Below are positions 53,661 to 64,000 of a stretch of 64,000 nt of DNA, in pieces. Below the pieces are notes generated by a model. The model had not been told where the DNA came from. It made no database searches and saw nothing but the letters and a program-made list of their open reading frames with translations. Position numbers and translations under genes: made by a program. The DNA is taken from assembly GCA_051453625.1 (NCBI GenBank), contig JBOZIK010000001.1, positions 177,474,263 to 177,538,262 on the forward strand, read 5' to 3'. This DNA is from Welwitschia mirabilis (lineage: Eukaryota > Gnetophyta > Gnetopsida > Welwitschiales). Every line of letters begins with the position of its first letter. The stretch's first letter is position 1.

Positions 53661-56600
53661 CACAAAGTTAGAGTTGTTAAATACTACATTTGATACAAAA
53701 TTTTTAATATCATTAAGGGAATTAAATTCTTCAATAACTGCATTTCCTTACATGTAGACTTTTTATTTTCTTAATATGTTCTATAAAAATCTGTAGTTTG
53801 GTCTTGTCTTCTATATCGTGACCACTGATATTTGTTCTTCTTAGAATTGATAGTATTTTGAACTTGCCTTGTATTTTATTGAGTCTAATTAGACCACTTG
53901 ATGTACTATTTTTGTAAAGCCTTACTATTATCATGATGTGATTTCTTTTGCTTATGGGAGTTGCTGAAAGACTTCTTATGTTAACAAGAAGAGCCAAGGA
54001 AATAAGAAATCTTGAATGCTACATCAAAGGATAAAGAGCCTATGAAGTTAAATTATGCTTTGGTGGTAATAAGATTATTACTAAGTGTGTTAAAGTTTAT
54101 ATTGTATAGATACTTACTTCCATTAAGGGGAAAAATGTAGCTACAGAGATGAATCATTCAAACAATAATAAATCAAATAAATGTAATAAATGCATACTTG
54201 ATTTTTAGAGTTTATCCTAGCAACTTTTACCTTAATATTTATTAACTGAGATTTGAGATAATGCATTTTCCCTTTTTCCTTAATGAAGTCCATTCATGCT
54301 TATAATGAGGTTGATTAATTCTAGATCATTATTCACATAAAATGTGTCTTGCAAAGTACAATAGTTAGTATAACTTGAGTTGCTTCTATCAACTAACTTT
54401 TTATGTGGAATGGCCACTGATTTTTGCATTATATCTGTGAGCTTGCTATTAATGATATTTGATGTATTTTATTCATCTTAATTCTGAAGAGGAGCATGTA
54501 CTTTATCAGAAAAAATCTTTATCAAAGCCATAAATGCACATTTTAGATATGAAATCTTCGTTCCATTTCTTCTAACTCTAATTGTCATGTAAAGTTATCT
54601 TAAGGTTGGTTATGATTCTTATAGTCAATACTAATGTGAATCTATTTGACAAAATCTAGAATCTGCCATTTGACATAAAAGCCATGATAAATTATGGAGA
54701 AGAGATAGAAGAGGTTTGATAAGTTATGAGGTAAAGCTAAATTCCAAAGGGATCTTACTTACATTTACTACTAAAAGTAATCTATCTACCACATAAAGAA
54801 ATCTTATTAAAATCCAAAAACGAAACAAGAAAAAAGAAGACAATGGTATAGTATTTAAAAAAAAAAAGGGATCTTGCTCTTATTTCCAAGTTTAAGTGAT
54901 GTATCCAAATCATAGTGCAATGAAAGTAAAGAAATAGAAAAAACGTCATAACAAAGAGGTATAGTTACAATGAAAGGGAATCAAGCCTAAAAATGTAAGT
55001 GATCTATCCAAATCACAATGTGTGATAACCAAGGAATCCCTGCTAACTAGCAAAAAGCATATGCACATGATAATTAAAAACATTACTTTGTTAAAAATGT
55101 ATTAGTGTGAGGAAGGTAGATTTTAACACAAAGAGCCTTATTTGATTATTAGGTGAAGAAAATACAGATTTGTCAATTTTAACATCTTCTCTTGAATCCA
55201 AGTAGTGATCACATCTTCTCTAAGGGTGCTACCCTTATCTTTTAAGGGAGTAAAAGATAAAATGTGAATCACCTTGATGGGGCATCTAATTTGTTGGCCA
55301 ATTTTAGTTACCTCAACTATATACACCCCTTAATGGAGAGTACCATGCAATCTCGGTAACCTACTTATACCTTAGACTAAATAAATGTTAACATTAATTA
55401 CACTTATGCCTCCTTGTTAACTTGTTAATGAAATTCAAGTATATTCCACCACTATTCCTCTGGCATTTACTCAATATACACTTGATTACTAAGATATACA
55501 TGGGAATTTAGACTTCTAAGTACCATGATGTTTCCACTTAAGAGAGACACAACTCTTTGTATGACTTGAACCTCATAGTTAAGGTAGTTAAAGACATAGA
55601 TATCTATTTATGTAAGGCTCTCCATGCTTACCACTAACCAACTCTTATTACTAATGTAAAACATGATGTGGTTAGGGTGAATGTAATTTCAAATTTTAAA
55701 ACCTTAATCATAAAAACTAAAAGTTAAGCATACGTAAAGTAAAGAAAAAATGAGAGATAGATATACCACGACACACAAAATAGGGTTTGTCTTGGTATAG
55801 TTAAGCTATGTGAATCTTGCTCAACATCCCAAACTTAGCTTAATCTATCTAAATAAAAAAATAGATCTAAGTAAGAGAAAGCAAGTTAAGTGGATCTTGC
55901 TCCACATCCCAAACTAGACTTGATGAGAAAAACAGAGAAAATAATAAAGGATAAGGGCTTATAATGATAATAAAAGATGTCCAAAAACCTTGAAAAAGCA
56001 CTTAAAAAGGATTAAAAGATTGATTTTTAGGCTTATAAAAATGGAATATGCCTAAACAACTCAAAAAATATGAAGGGGAAAAAAAAAACGTACCCTATGT
56101 GTACAAAAGTAGGGAAATGGCTAAGTAATGACTCAGCTAAACATGTGTGTTATACAAATAGATTTTGGCTAAGCAATCTTACATATGCACAAAAAGAAGA
56201 ATTGCTAGCTCAAAAACACATGTGTGTGTTTAATTCACACATAACTAGTACAAATTCAAAAACTCTGATTTTAATCTACCTATAATTAAATCCCCAACCT
56301 GTGCTATAGTAGGTAAGAGACTCTGCTACTACACCAATGCATTGATTAATAATGATAAATTATAACTTATGTGATAGTACATTATAGCTTGGTAATATGT
56401 TGCGTTGGTCAAGGTATTATGAAGGGATATAGGGGCAAGCATGTGTGGCAACAAAAAAGCGTGTTATAGAGTAGAGGCACATAAAGCATAATGCAAGCAT
56501 GATTTAAACATAACAGACATGACAGATGAGGTCAAAAGGGGCATAGAATGCTAAGGTATCAAAGCAAGCTCATAGATCATAGAGATAGAGATCCTCTGGT

Positions 56601-57224
56601 AGTGTAGAATGCAAGAGAGAAGAGATACTGACTAGACACAGAGTAGGATATGAGATCATAGGTAAGCAAGGAGCTGAGATTAACACATACAAATAAAACC
56701 ACATAGGAGGTATAAGTTGACACAAGAATAGGTTTGGTGAGCCAGCATAGAGAAAGTAATGTCTTGAATAGTAAGAAACTAAACTTTAATGATGGTGATT
56801 TGCTAGAAAAGGAGATTAACACTACACAAAGAGCTTGAACAAAAGACTACATGGGTGGTAGGTCAAAAAGGCCTTCCAAAAAAATAACCACCCTTAACAA
56901 ATGAATTTCCTTTTATTTAAGAAATATTTACTTTAAAACAAATATTTTAAAGAAAAAACTTTTAAAAAAATTATTTTCTTAAGAAAAAAATATGTGAGAC
57001 AACCCCTTAAAATTTTACTTTCTTAAAAAAAAGACCCTCCTTAAAAATAATACGTCCCCTTAAAAAAGTAACCTCCATTAAAAAAATTTTATTTAAAAAG
57101 AATCAAAAGTGAAAAATAGGAGGTAAAAACCAAAACAAAAAGAGAGGACCAAACGAGAAGTCCAAGAAGCCATAGAAAAGGGCTTAAAATATTCTAAAGA
57201 GAGCTTTAGAAGATCTCCTCTAAA
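53661..57224 (-). other. Presumed gag, leader and unassigned sequence of copia G
   Basis: By position gag should be here, but only Lys/Ser/Thr/Asn-rich broken frames are seen (for example the 88-codon frame 53997-53731). An A-run lies at 54850-54863. At 56340-56275 on the minus strand TTGGTGTAGTAGCAGAGTCT followed by CACAGGTTGGGGATT resembles a tRNA-derived SINE head. The excess length (over 3 kb) suggests an insertion I cannot delimit. Confidence 0.35.
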
Positions 57225-57236
57225 GCTCTAACACCA
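57225..57236 (-). other. Primer binding site of copia G (initiator Met type)
   Basis: On the minus strand TGGTGTTAGAGC against the usual TGGTATCAGAGC, two bases after the LTR end. Confidence 0.75.
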
Positions 57237-57238
57237 CT

Positions 57239-57434
57239 TATTGGGAAATAGAAGCGCAAGAGCAAAAGCAAGATTTTTTCAAAGTGAAAATTTTATTTCT
57301 CCAAAATATTTATCCATTCTTATCTCATTAAAGAGCTTTCTTATAAAGGCAAGCATGTCATTAGGATTTCACTAAGATTTTCACATATTCTTAAGCATGG
57401 GATCACGGTATGCATATAAACCTTAAAAATTTCA
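57239..57434 (-). mobile_element. 5' LTR of copia G
   Basis: 196 bp, colinear with 49999-50192. The element-sense start TG is at 57435-57434 within 'TCCATGAAATTT', so the boundary could shift by a base or two. Confidence 0.72.
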
Positions 57435-57435
57435 T

Positions 57436-57760
57436 GGACTTTACTCTTGAAATAAGATTAATAGTTTTGAAAAAAATAATATCTTCTTTTGCATAAATCC
57501 TTTTACCATTAACCTTGCCTTTTATGTCATTAGTTTGTATTCTTGATTCACCTCTAACTTGTAGACCCATATGGTAGATATCATATTCTTCTCTTTTCAC
57601 CTTAGTATAATCTTCCAAGGATTGTTTTTTTAAATCTTCTAGATCTCATTTTCCATTTCTTACTATCATTTGCTAACTTGAAGTGCTTCTTTCACTATAG
57701 TAGGTTCTTGAATGTTGCTTAACATTGTCATCATGCCTTGCCAATTTGCTTATTGTCTTA
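57436..57760 (-). pseudogene. N-terminal reverse transcriptase of copia element H
   Basis: On the minus strand: NIQEPTIVKEALQVSKW (the copia 'EPxxxxEALxxxxW' start), then IGCKWVYKLEV, KARLMVKGFMQKK and LISRVKSMK (equivalent to 'SPVVKM'), with two frameshifts. It ends where element G is inserted and continues at 49998. Confidence 0.78.
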
Positions 57761-57879
57761 TTACTATTTTATTAGATTTTTAATTAAGCATCAAGTGATG
57801 ATAATGATTCTTTAATAAGTTACTACCAATATGAGTTGAAAAGTCTTCTTCATTATCATAAATTTAATGTAAATAACTA

Positions 57880-58860
57880 AGAAGTTGGTTTGTTTTCCTC
57901 AAAACCAAGCTTATATTTCTCAAACTTCACTGCTCTTAAAGTCATAACTTTTTGGTACTTACATCCATGCCTCTATGGCTTTAATTTATCTTGCCATAAT
58001 TAACAAAAAACTACTTCTATTGCTTTGTCATCAAGTTTTATTCTTATTTGTAATGGTACATGTATCCAACATATATTGCCAAATACTCTCACATGAGAAA
58101 TATTAGGTTTATCCCCAACTAATAGCTTAAATGATGCCTTCTTCAAGTTTTATTCATAAGTCTATTATTAGTATAGTACATTGTATAGAGCTTAAATGAT
58201 GCCTTCTTCAAGTTTTACTTATTCATAAGTCTATTGTTAGTATAGTACATTATATAGGGAGCTTCTTCCACATTTTATTTGGTGCTTTTGCATGGTTCAA
58301 CATTACTTTTATCATCTTTAACAAAGTATGATTCCTCCTTTCTATTGCACTAGTTACTTTAGATGTGCATAGTATTGCTATTTCTTGAATGATGTTATTA
58401 GAATCATAAAATAGCCTAAAATCATTAAAATAATACTATTTTCCCTAATATTATGTAATTATTTTAACATTTGCATCAAAATCAGTCTCAACATGTGCTT
58501 TAAAAAGCTTGAAAAAGTGAAACATTTCATATTTTACTTTCAGTGTGTATACTTAGCCATTTAGCCATATCTACTAAATTCATCAACTAAGACATAATCA
58601 TACCTTATTGAACCTTGTGATTAAGATTTTATGAGATCTATTAGGTGTGTATGAATGAGATTTAATTTCATTATTATTCTTTATTAAACACTTACGTATC
58701 TTCTTCATACTAACTTTACTTTGATGCATGCTCCACACTGTCATCCACTTCTTTCTTTATGATCTTCCACACCTCTAAAAATTTGAATTTTGTGCATCTT
58801 ATAAAACTAATGATGATTGACATGCCCTAATCTAGCATGCCACAAATCTTATTTTATTTC
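57880..58860 (-). pseudogene. Integrase region of copia element H
   Basis: On the minus strand from 58860: WHARLGHVNHH-type pre-integrase block, then near 58560 SIRYDYVLVDEFSRYG and TLKVKYEMFHFFKLFKAHVE (copia integrase core), ERRNHTLLKMIKVMLNHAKA near 58330 with the catalytic Glu kept, and ISHVRVFGNICWIHVPLQ, IRIKLDDKAIE near 58040. Broken by stops and a 65-bp tandem duplication. Confidence 0.82.
58124..58253 (-). repeat. 65-bp tandem duplication in the H integrase
   Basis: 'AGCTTAAATGATGCC' through 'TAGTATAGTACATT' occurs at 58124 and again at 58189, nearly identical (one 4-base insertion and two substitutions). It is younger than the element. Confidence 0.9.
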
Positions 58861-58869
58861 TTATATTGA

Positions 58870-59427
58870 AACCACTACAAAATTAATCATTAATGGATAT
58901 TACAAGTAACTTTTATTTCTTTCTTTTGGTATAAATAACATTGTTTGATCTTGTTTCTTCATGTTACATAAATCAATAGTAAATTCAATGGCAAACCATT
59001 TTGGATAAGCTAGCCTATTGAGATAAGGTTACATTCTTACAAGAGCAAATGGTGTCTCTAATACCTATAATTTTCTATCATTTGAAGAAAGTGAAATAAT
59101 TTCATTACCTTAAAGTCTAATATTATTTTAATATTTAATGCTAACTCATTCTAAATATTTCAACTCTAAATGCTTGAAAACATGTTTTTCCTTGCAAAGA
59201 TAATAGTAACATCTTAAATATAGAATTCATTAATGACTAATAATAGGATTAGATGTACATATCACATTGTAGATGATTTTCTTACTTCCTTATTATCTTG
59301 TTTATGTTTATTATGCCATTATTAAACAATTTTGCAAATTTTCATGTAGAAATTCTTCATATAGTGTTACATCTAAATGTTGCATAACTTGCTCTTGATT
59401 TTCTACCATGGAAGCCTCATTATTTTG
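58870..59427 (-). pseudogene. Protease-side remnant of copia element H
   Basis: On the minus strand about 59010-58960 a decayed 'NLISIG'-type segment fits the end of the copia protease region. The active site is not recognisable. Gag is not found; it would lie to the right of element I. Confidence 0.4.
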
Positions 59428-60785
59428 TGTTTAAGTTTTACATATTTGTCTTTAAACCTTAGTAAATTATTATATTTTAAGACTATAAATATTATAATTG
59501 TAATTAATTTATTATAAATCATGTTTCATCTATTGTATTCCAAAGTTATTAATGAGAAGAACTGATATTTGATATTTTATATATCTATTATGCTAATTAC
59601 TCAAACTTGCTTGATCTTAATAGGTAAAAGGAAGGGGAACTACTAATGTTCTAGGGCCAAGTCAGTTCTGTGAAGGAAGAACAACTAAATAAATAAGAAG
59701 TTAATAGATTAATTTTATAGCCTATTGATAAAATAGTTTACAAAAACTAAGTGCTATATATTTATGTCATATTACCAAAGGAAAGCCATCACTATCCATT
59801 TGTTAATAACAATGATAAACTAATGTATATCTTCAAGTCTAAGAAGAGCTATTAAAGAACATCTTATCTTAAGGATCAACCATCCTTCATTTATCATTTA
59901 TTACTTGATTTATCATGAATCTTGGAGTTCTCCATTATTAGAATGTTGTTCATCATTATCCATTAGAACTCTGTTATTTTTAATCCATTAGAACTCTATT
60001 ATTTTAGATCAAATTCTAATAACTATGATTAGGGATTATATCATCATGATATTTTAATCCTTTCTTCTTCCTCCTTGGATATGAAGGAATGAATAACCTG
60101 CTTTTCCATAGATCTTGAACTGTGATTTAGTACTCTTTATATCATTTACATCATAGGTGAGTGCACTTCAATCTATGACTTAATTTACTTTATTTTTCTA
60201 TCTTTGATTCAATTAAGATTACTACTTATATAATAGCACATTCTAAATGTTATTTTCTGTTTTTTTTAAAAGAATCCTTCCTTTAATGGTTTATTAATAT
60301 TTAGATGATTTATATGCTAGTTTATTATATCTTTGATAATATCCTAGTGTTTCTTACATTTCATTGTATGATGTAAAATTTCTATTACATTACCCTTATT
60401 ACATTTAGAATCTATAATGATTAGTTTATTAATTGTTTTTAAATCCAGGTTGTACTTAGTGGATTACCTTTTACTTAGCTAGGGCTTTCATGATGGATTG
60501 CCTTATGAACAATACTTTCTCATTCCTAGGAGTAGCTATCTAAACAGGTGAATTTAATTTTTAAATACTTTTCAAATCCCATTTCTACTCAGATCTACCT
60601 TTGAAACCTTTGTTAGTTCTTATATGATCTAAAGTCCCTTTGAATTCCTATGAGAGAATAATATTTAGGGTTAACTATACTATAACAAAACACCCTAATT
60701 TCTTATTCACAATTGCTACTTATACCTTGACTACAAGAGTATAACTTTCATAGATTACAATATATTACAAAATTCAAGGTGTATA
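59428..60785 (+). mobile_element. 5' LTR of gypsy element I
   Basis: Starts TGTTTAAGTTTTACATA. It is colinear with the interrupted solo LTR at 45707-49375 and is followed by a gypsy PBS and, 0.9 kb later, gag on the same strand. The exact 3' end is uncertain (60765-60788). It lacks the CCCC-loop hairpin modules. Confidence 0.75.
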
Positions 60786-60788
60786 AAG

Positions 60789-60813
60789 TTTTTAATATCA
60801 CTATTGGGGATTG
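60789..60813 (+). other. Primer binding site of element I
   Basis: A run of T followed by AATATCACTATTGGGGATTG. Against the common TTGGCGCCGTTGCCGGGGATTG it differs only by G-to-A and C-to-T changes. Confidence 0.7.
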
Positions 60814-61685
60814 AAATCAATATTTCTTAACTTGTTAAGAATCACTTTTATTTGTGAAAATTTTTCTTCATCAAAACTACTTAAAAAAATATGTTTTGAA
60901 AGAACTAGAAGTATCTAAAGCATAGGGTCATGGATCTATGAACACTCACTTCAGATCTATTACATAGGATGACACCTCTATAATAGTTTATTTATTCATA
61001 TTGATTACATTTCTAGTTAGAAGGAGGATAGGTTTAGTTTTATTATCAAAGTTCATGACATTTCTTGTTTGTTTTACTATTGATATGTATCCTTATTTTA
61101 TGAATGTAAATTTTAAAAGTTAAAAATCTTTTTTGCTAGATGTCCTATGTTAAATACCATAATATCTCATTATTAGTTTTGTCTATTTTCTACAATGCAA
61201 AGTTTCATAATTGATAAGTGGCATTGTCATTTCTAATACTGTCATCACACTTCTTTATTACTCAAATTGAAAATTATTTATTTTGATATTTTTTATTAAT
61301 TACACTAGTAGTTTATTATATAAATCCTTTTGTCAATCTTGAATTCTCATTCATTAGTGGATTAGATTTTTGACTAGTAACACCTCAAGGATTTTGATGA
61401 ACAACTAAAATACCAACCACTTCTAAATAACTTTAACATTAATTTTGATTGAGAATACCCTAAACTCACATTTTAGACTAGTGAAATATCAATTGAAAAT
61501 TCCATTGGTATCTTTTTAGCTTAATTAACTATGTATTTTATATATATATATATATATTATCTGTTAAATGTTACCTAGAAAACCATTAAAAGAATTATAA
61601 AAACCTAACTATTTAACTATTTCTTTTGTATACTTTTATACCCTTATATAAATAGAATTAAAGTGAAACTATTTATCATTAATTT
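60814..61685 (+). mobile_element. Leader of element I
   Basis: Non-coding AT-rich sequence with a (TA)n run at 61538-61557. No hairpin module of the A/B type is seen. Confidence 0.5.
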
Positions 61686-62430
61686 TTGGATCAAATTCCA
61701 TGGCCTAAATTCTAAAGATTCCTATGAATACTTAAGGGAATTTAATGCCTTAATATCAATCATAGGAGATTAAGTGGAAGTAGATAGGATGACAATTTTA
61801 TTCTTTTCCTGAAAGAAAAAGAAAAATATTAGTTACATAATCACACACCTTATTTTTTAGATCATGATCAGATTTCATGCGTGAGTTATTAAAAAAGCAC
61901 TTGCTATCATATAAAATTAATGAACTTAAAAGAAAAATTATGGACTTTTAAGAACAATATAAAAAACATTTTCATAAAGCATTTGAAATTTTTAAAGACA
62001 GTAAAGATATGTTTACAACATGGTTTTAAGTTTTAAAGATTATTAAACTTTTTTAATGAGGAACTAAGTATACAACATAATAACTAAACATAGATTATAA
62101 CTAATAAAAATTTCACATTAAAAGAGCTACATGAAGCATGAAATACTTTGGAAGACATAGCTAAGAGCTATAAAATTTGAAAAGATCAGTGGAAATACTA
62201 AATTAGTTAAAGAAGACTCTAAGTCATAGGATAATAGGTATATAGGATGGATGAAAAAAAAATTTTACTTAATAAGTTAGACTATCTCACTAAAAGGTTA
62301 GATAGCCTTAAGACATCTAAACCTAAACAACTAGCAGTGAAGCTATATGTGTTATATGTACTTTCAATGAGCATGAAACTACTGAGTGTCCTTCTATTTC
62401 ATTCTACAAGAAGATAATGATTGAGTAAGC
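61686..62430 (+). pseudogene. gag of gypsy element I
   Basis: SYEYLREFNALISIIGD and VEVDRMTILFFS match the start of the Retrotrans_gag domain. LHNHTPYFLDHDQ and, in another frame, LTKRLDSLKT follow. The nucleocapsid zinc knuckle near 62346-62387 is complete: Cys-Val-Ile-Cys-x4-His-x4-Cys (CVICTFNEHETTEC). The frame shifts several times, and stops are frequent. Confidence 0.75.
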
Positions 62431-63270
62431 AAATATTATATAAGGTAAGAGGCCCTTTTTATGATAATAACAACAAAGATCATCATTTCTTATTGAAGAC
62501 TCTTACAAATTAAGTTAGAAAAAACACACTTGCTTTTCATAGAGTACCTTATAAAATAAGTCATCAAATTCATAATCACCTTATTCAACTAGAGTAGATC
62601 ACTATAAAACATTCTAAGATAATTCATGAATGTTTAGTCGGCTAATAACAACAAGTAGGCTAAAATTAATAATGAAATTTCATAAATCCTTTAATGTAAA
62701 ACAAGTATTAAACCTACTTTCTCACATTATAATATACATATTGAGCACATTAAATAAGAGACAAAAGACATGATTTTATCTTAAATCATTCCCAACTTAA
62801 AAGGGTTTCTAGGTTATTGAAAAATAAGGAGAAGATAAGAAGTTAATGTAATCTTACTTAGAATGATACCTAGATAAAGGAATATGTCCAATCGTCTAAG
62901 AGAGACCATTCTAAATTCAACCCCTTACCTCAAACTATATTTAAAGGTAAACACGATAAAGAAGATGACATGAAGAGATTTAGACATAAGGAACTTTTGA
63001 AAGCATTATTTCTTATACACCTTACATCACTAGGGAAGAAAGAACTTTAAGACGAATACTTGAAAATATTTAAGTGAACATAAATATTCCACTTTGGGAT
63101 TACAATAAAAAATAATCCTCTCATAATAAATCCCTTAAATATATATGAATGTTAAAGAGAAAAATGAATATCATGAAGAATTTTTGTTTAGCCCAATAAG
63201 TGAGTGCCATAGTTTAGAAACAAACTTTCACTTCTATTTCCCCCACAATTTCATATATCATAGTTGAAAA
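62431..63270 (+). pseudogene. gag-protease linker of element I
   Basis: Broken frames without clear motifs. Near 62970-63010 KRFRHKELLKALF recalls the pre-protease segment of plant gypsy elements. Confidence 0.4.
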
Positions 63271-63500
63271 AAAAAGATTAGATAAAACCTTAATAGCCTT
63301 AGAAGCTAGTGTGAACTTAATTCCCTATTAATTAAATAAATAACTAAAATTAAAAGGGCTAAAAAACACCAAGACATAATTTTAACTTTCTGATTACCTT
63401 ATAGAGGTTCCTAAAGAAATAATAGAAAATGTTTTAGTATAAATATAGAGATTTTACTATTTAGTGTACTTTCAAGAATGGAAGACAACATAATGGTTTT
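63271..63500 (+). pseudogene. Aspartic protease of element I, truncated
   Basis: In broken frame: a segment with ALEASVNLIPY, the plant gypsy protease block in which the catalytic 'DLGAS' has decayed, then VPKEIIENVLV and RFYYLVYF. It ends where copia J begins; RT and later domains are missing from the window. Confidence 0.65.
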
Positions 63501-63518
63501 TTTTTTCAAAATATTAGT

Positions 63519-64000
63519 TATTTATTCTATGATCGAATAATGTACTAGTATAATAACTTCATGCTATATAAGTTTCCTAATTTTATAGACCCCTACATGA
63601 AAGTGTTTTTTTCTTATCATGATGCACTACATCCTTTGTTATGTAGGTAGCAAATTGATTATCACTAAAAATCCTACTTATCTCTAATTACTTCAAATTC
63701 ACTACTTCTATAAGTTTTCTTAAACATTTAATTTTTCTATATGCTTAAAAAGTAGTTGTATACTTTACTTTTATAGAGAATTATACTATCACTCTCTAAT
63801 ACTTTAATGGCCAGGACAAAGGTAACATTCCTAAGAACATAATATATTTGGATGTTGATAATAATATTTCTAATGCTTTAAAAAGTTAGAATAAGGATAT
63901 GCCCTTAGGGAAAACCGAGTGTCTTTCTTGTATGTAAGGCCTTTTTGCAACTAACTTAGCATTCTTATAGTAGCGTATAAATGAGTAACCTCTAGTACAT
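63519..64000 (-). pseudogene. RNase H / pol C-terminus of a second G-family copia (element J)
   Basis: Colinear with 50620-51075 of copia G ('GACCCC.ACAT.AAAGT', 'CCTA.T.TTTCTTA', 'CCAAGAACAT..TATA' and 'CTTTCTT.TA.GTTAGGCC'-like stretches). On the minus strand the pol tail reads HFHVGVYKIRKLI. Its left end stops inside pol, so J is truncated there. It continues past the right edge. Confidence 0.75.

Larger units (their letters stand above)
49999..57434 (-). mobile_element. Nested Ty1/copia element G
   Basis: Both LTRs (49999-50192 and 57239-57434), PBS, protease, integrase, RT and RNase H are visible, all on the minus strand. It splits the RT of copia element H. The internal region is longer than usual for copia (about 7 kb), and 54050-57220 is mostly unassigned, so a further insertion is likely there. 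The flanking five bases (GTTTA left, TGGAC right) do not match. Confidence 0.8.

Noticed and set aside
56577-56822. 81-codon minus hydrophobic frame
   Set aside because: Ser/Leu-rich reading of purine-rich sequence in the unassigned part of copia G; no gag features.

Overview
This window is nuclear DNA from a seed plant with a large, repeat-filled, strongly AT-rich genome. Three things point there: a TMEM50-type gene with plant-like sequence, Athila/Tat-like Ty3/gypsy elements primed by a tRNA-Asp-type PBS, and Ty1/copia elements with the initiator-Met PBS. The element copies are old. Their frames are broken mainly by changes that look like C-to-T and G-to-A decay of methylated cytosines (Gln, Arg and Trp codons turned into stops). 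The species cannot be fixed from the sequence. A divergent second TMEM50 exon plus extreme AT decay would fit a gymnosperm, but that is a guess. No bacterial features, CRISPR arrays or operons are present.

Layout. 1-5128: a minus-strand TMEM50-like gene (exons 1-2 at 4481-4171; the rest must lie left of the window). Its presumed large second intron holds a hAT transposase remnant (86-700), a near-perfect foldback (1570-1623), a possible copia PBS and a polypyrimidine tract. 5129-18752: family 'A' Athila-like gypsy sequence on the + strand (LTR pieces, PBS, gag, a protease region present twice across a gap, RT, RNase H, integrase, 3' region, LTR pieces). 18753-23029: anciently decayed DNA with three diverged tandem duplications and a tRNA/SINE-like patch. 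23030-44826: a nest. A gag-only family 'E' element (LTR 23030-23997, gag interrupted at 24670) is split by a complete family 'B' gypsy element (24676-35344) flanked by the 5-bp target duplication ATAGG. The E sequence resumes to 36888. After a gap come the 3' end and 3' LTR of an A-type element 'C' (36989-39633), sitting inside the 5' LTR of a second gag-only element E2 (to 44826). 44827-59400: copia element H on the minus strand, cut up by later insertions: a gypsy I-family solo LTR (itself split by a LINE-type insert, 46414-48800) and a complete copia element G (49999-57434). 59428-63500: start of gypsy element I on the + strand (LTR, PBS, gag, protease). 63519-64000: the pol end of a second G-family copia on the minus strand.

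The only likely host gene is TMEM50-like; everything else recognised is transposon-derived and non-functional. Main points of interest: (1) a family of CpG-rich hairpins, core TGTCGT-CCCC-ACGACA, repeated more than 20 times in the LTRs, leaders and 3' regions of the gypsy elements; (2) the gag-only E family, with an unidentified C-terminal block shared by its two copies; (3) a LINE insert joined to an unrelated decayed frame; (4) three covarying small hairpins in the copia G 3' region; (5) sequence gaps flanked by overlapping copies of the same repeat, so parts of the assembly may be chimeric.

All identities come from reading translations and comparing copies by eye. No database search or computed alignment was run.
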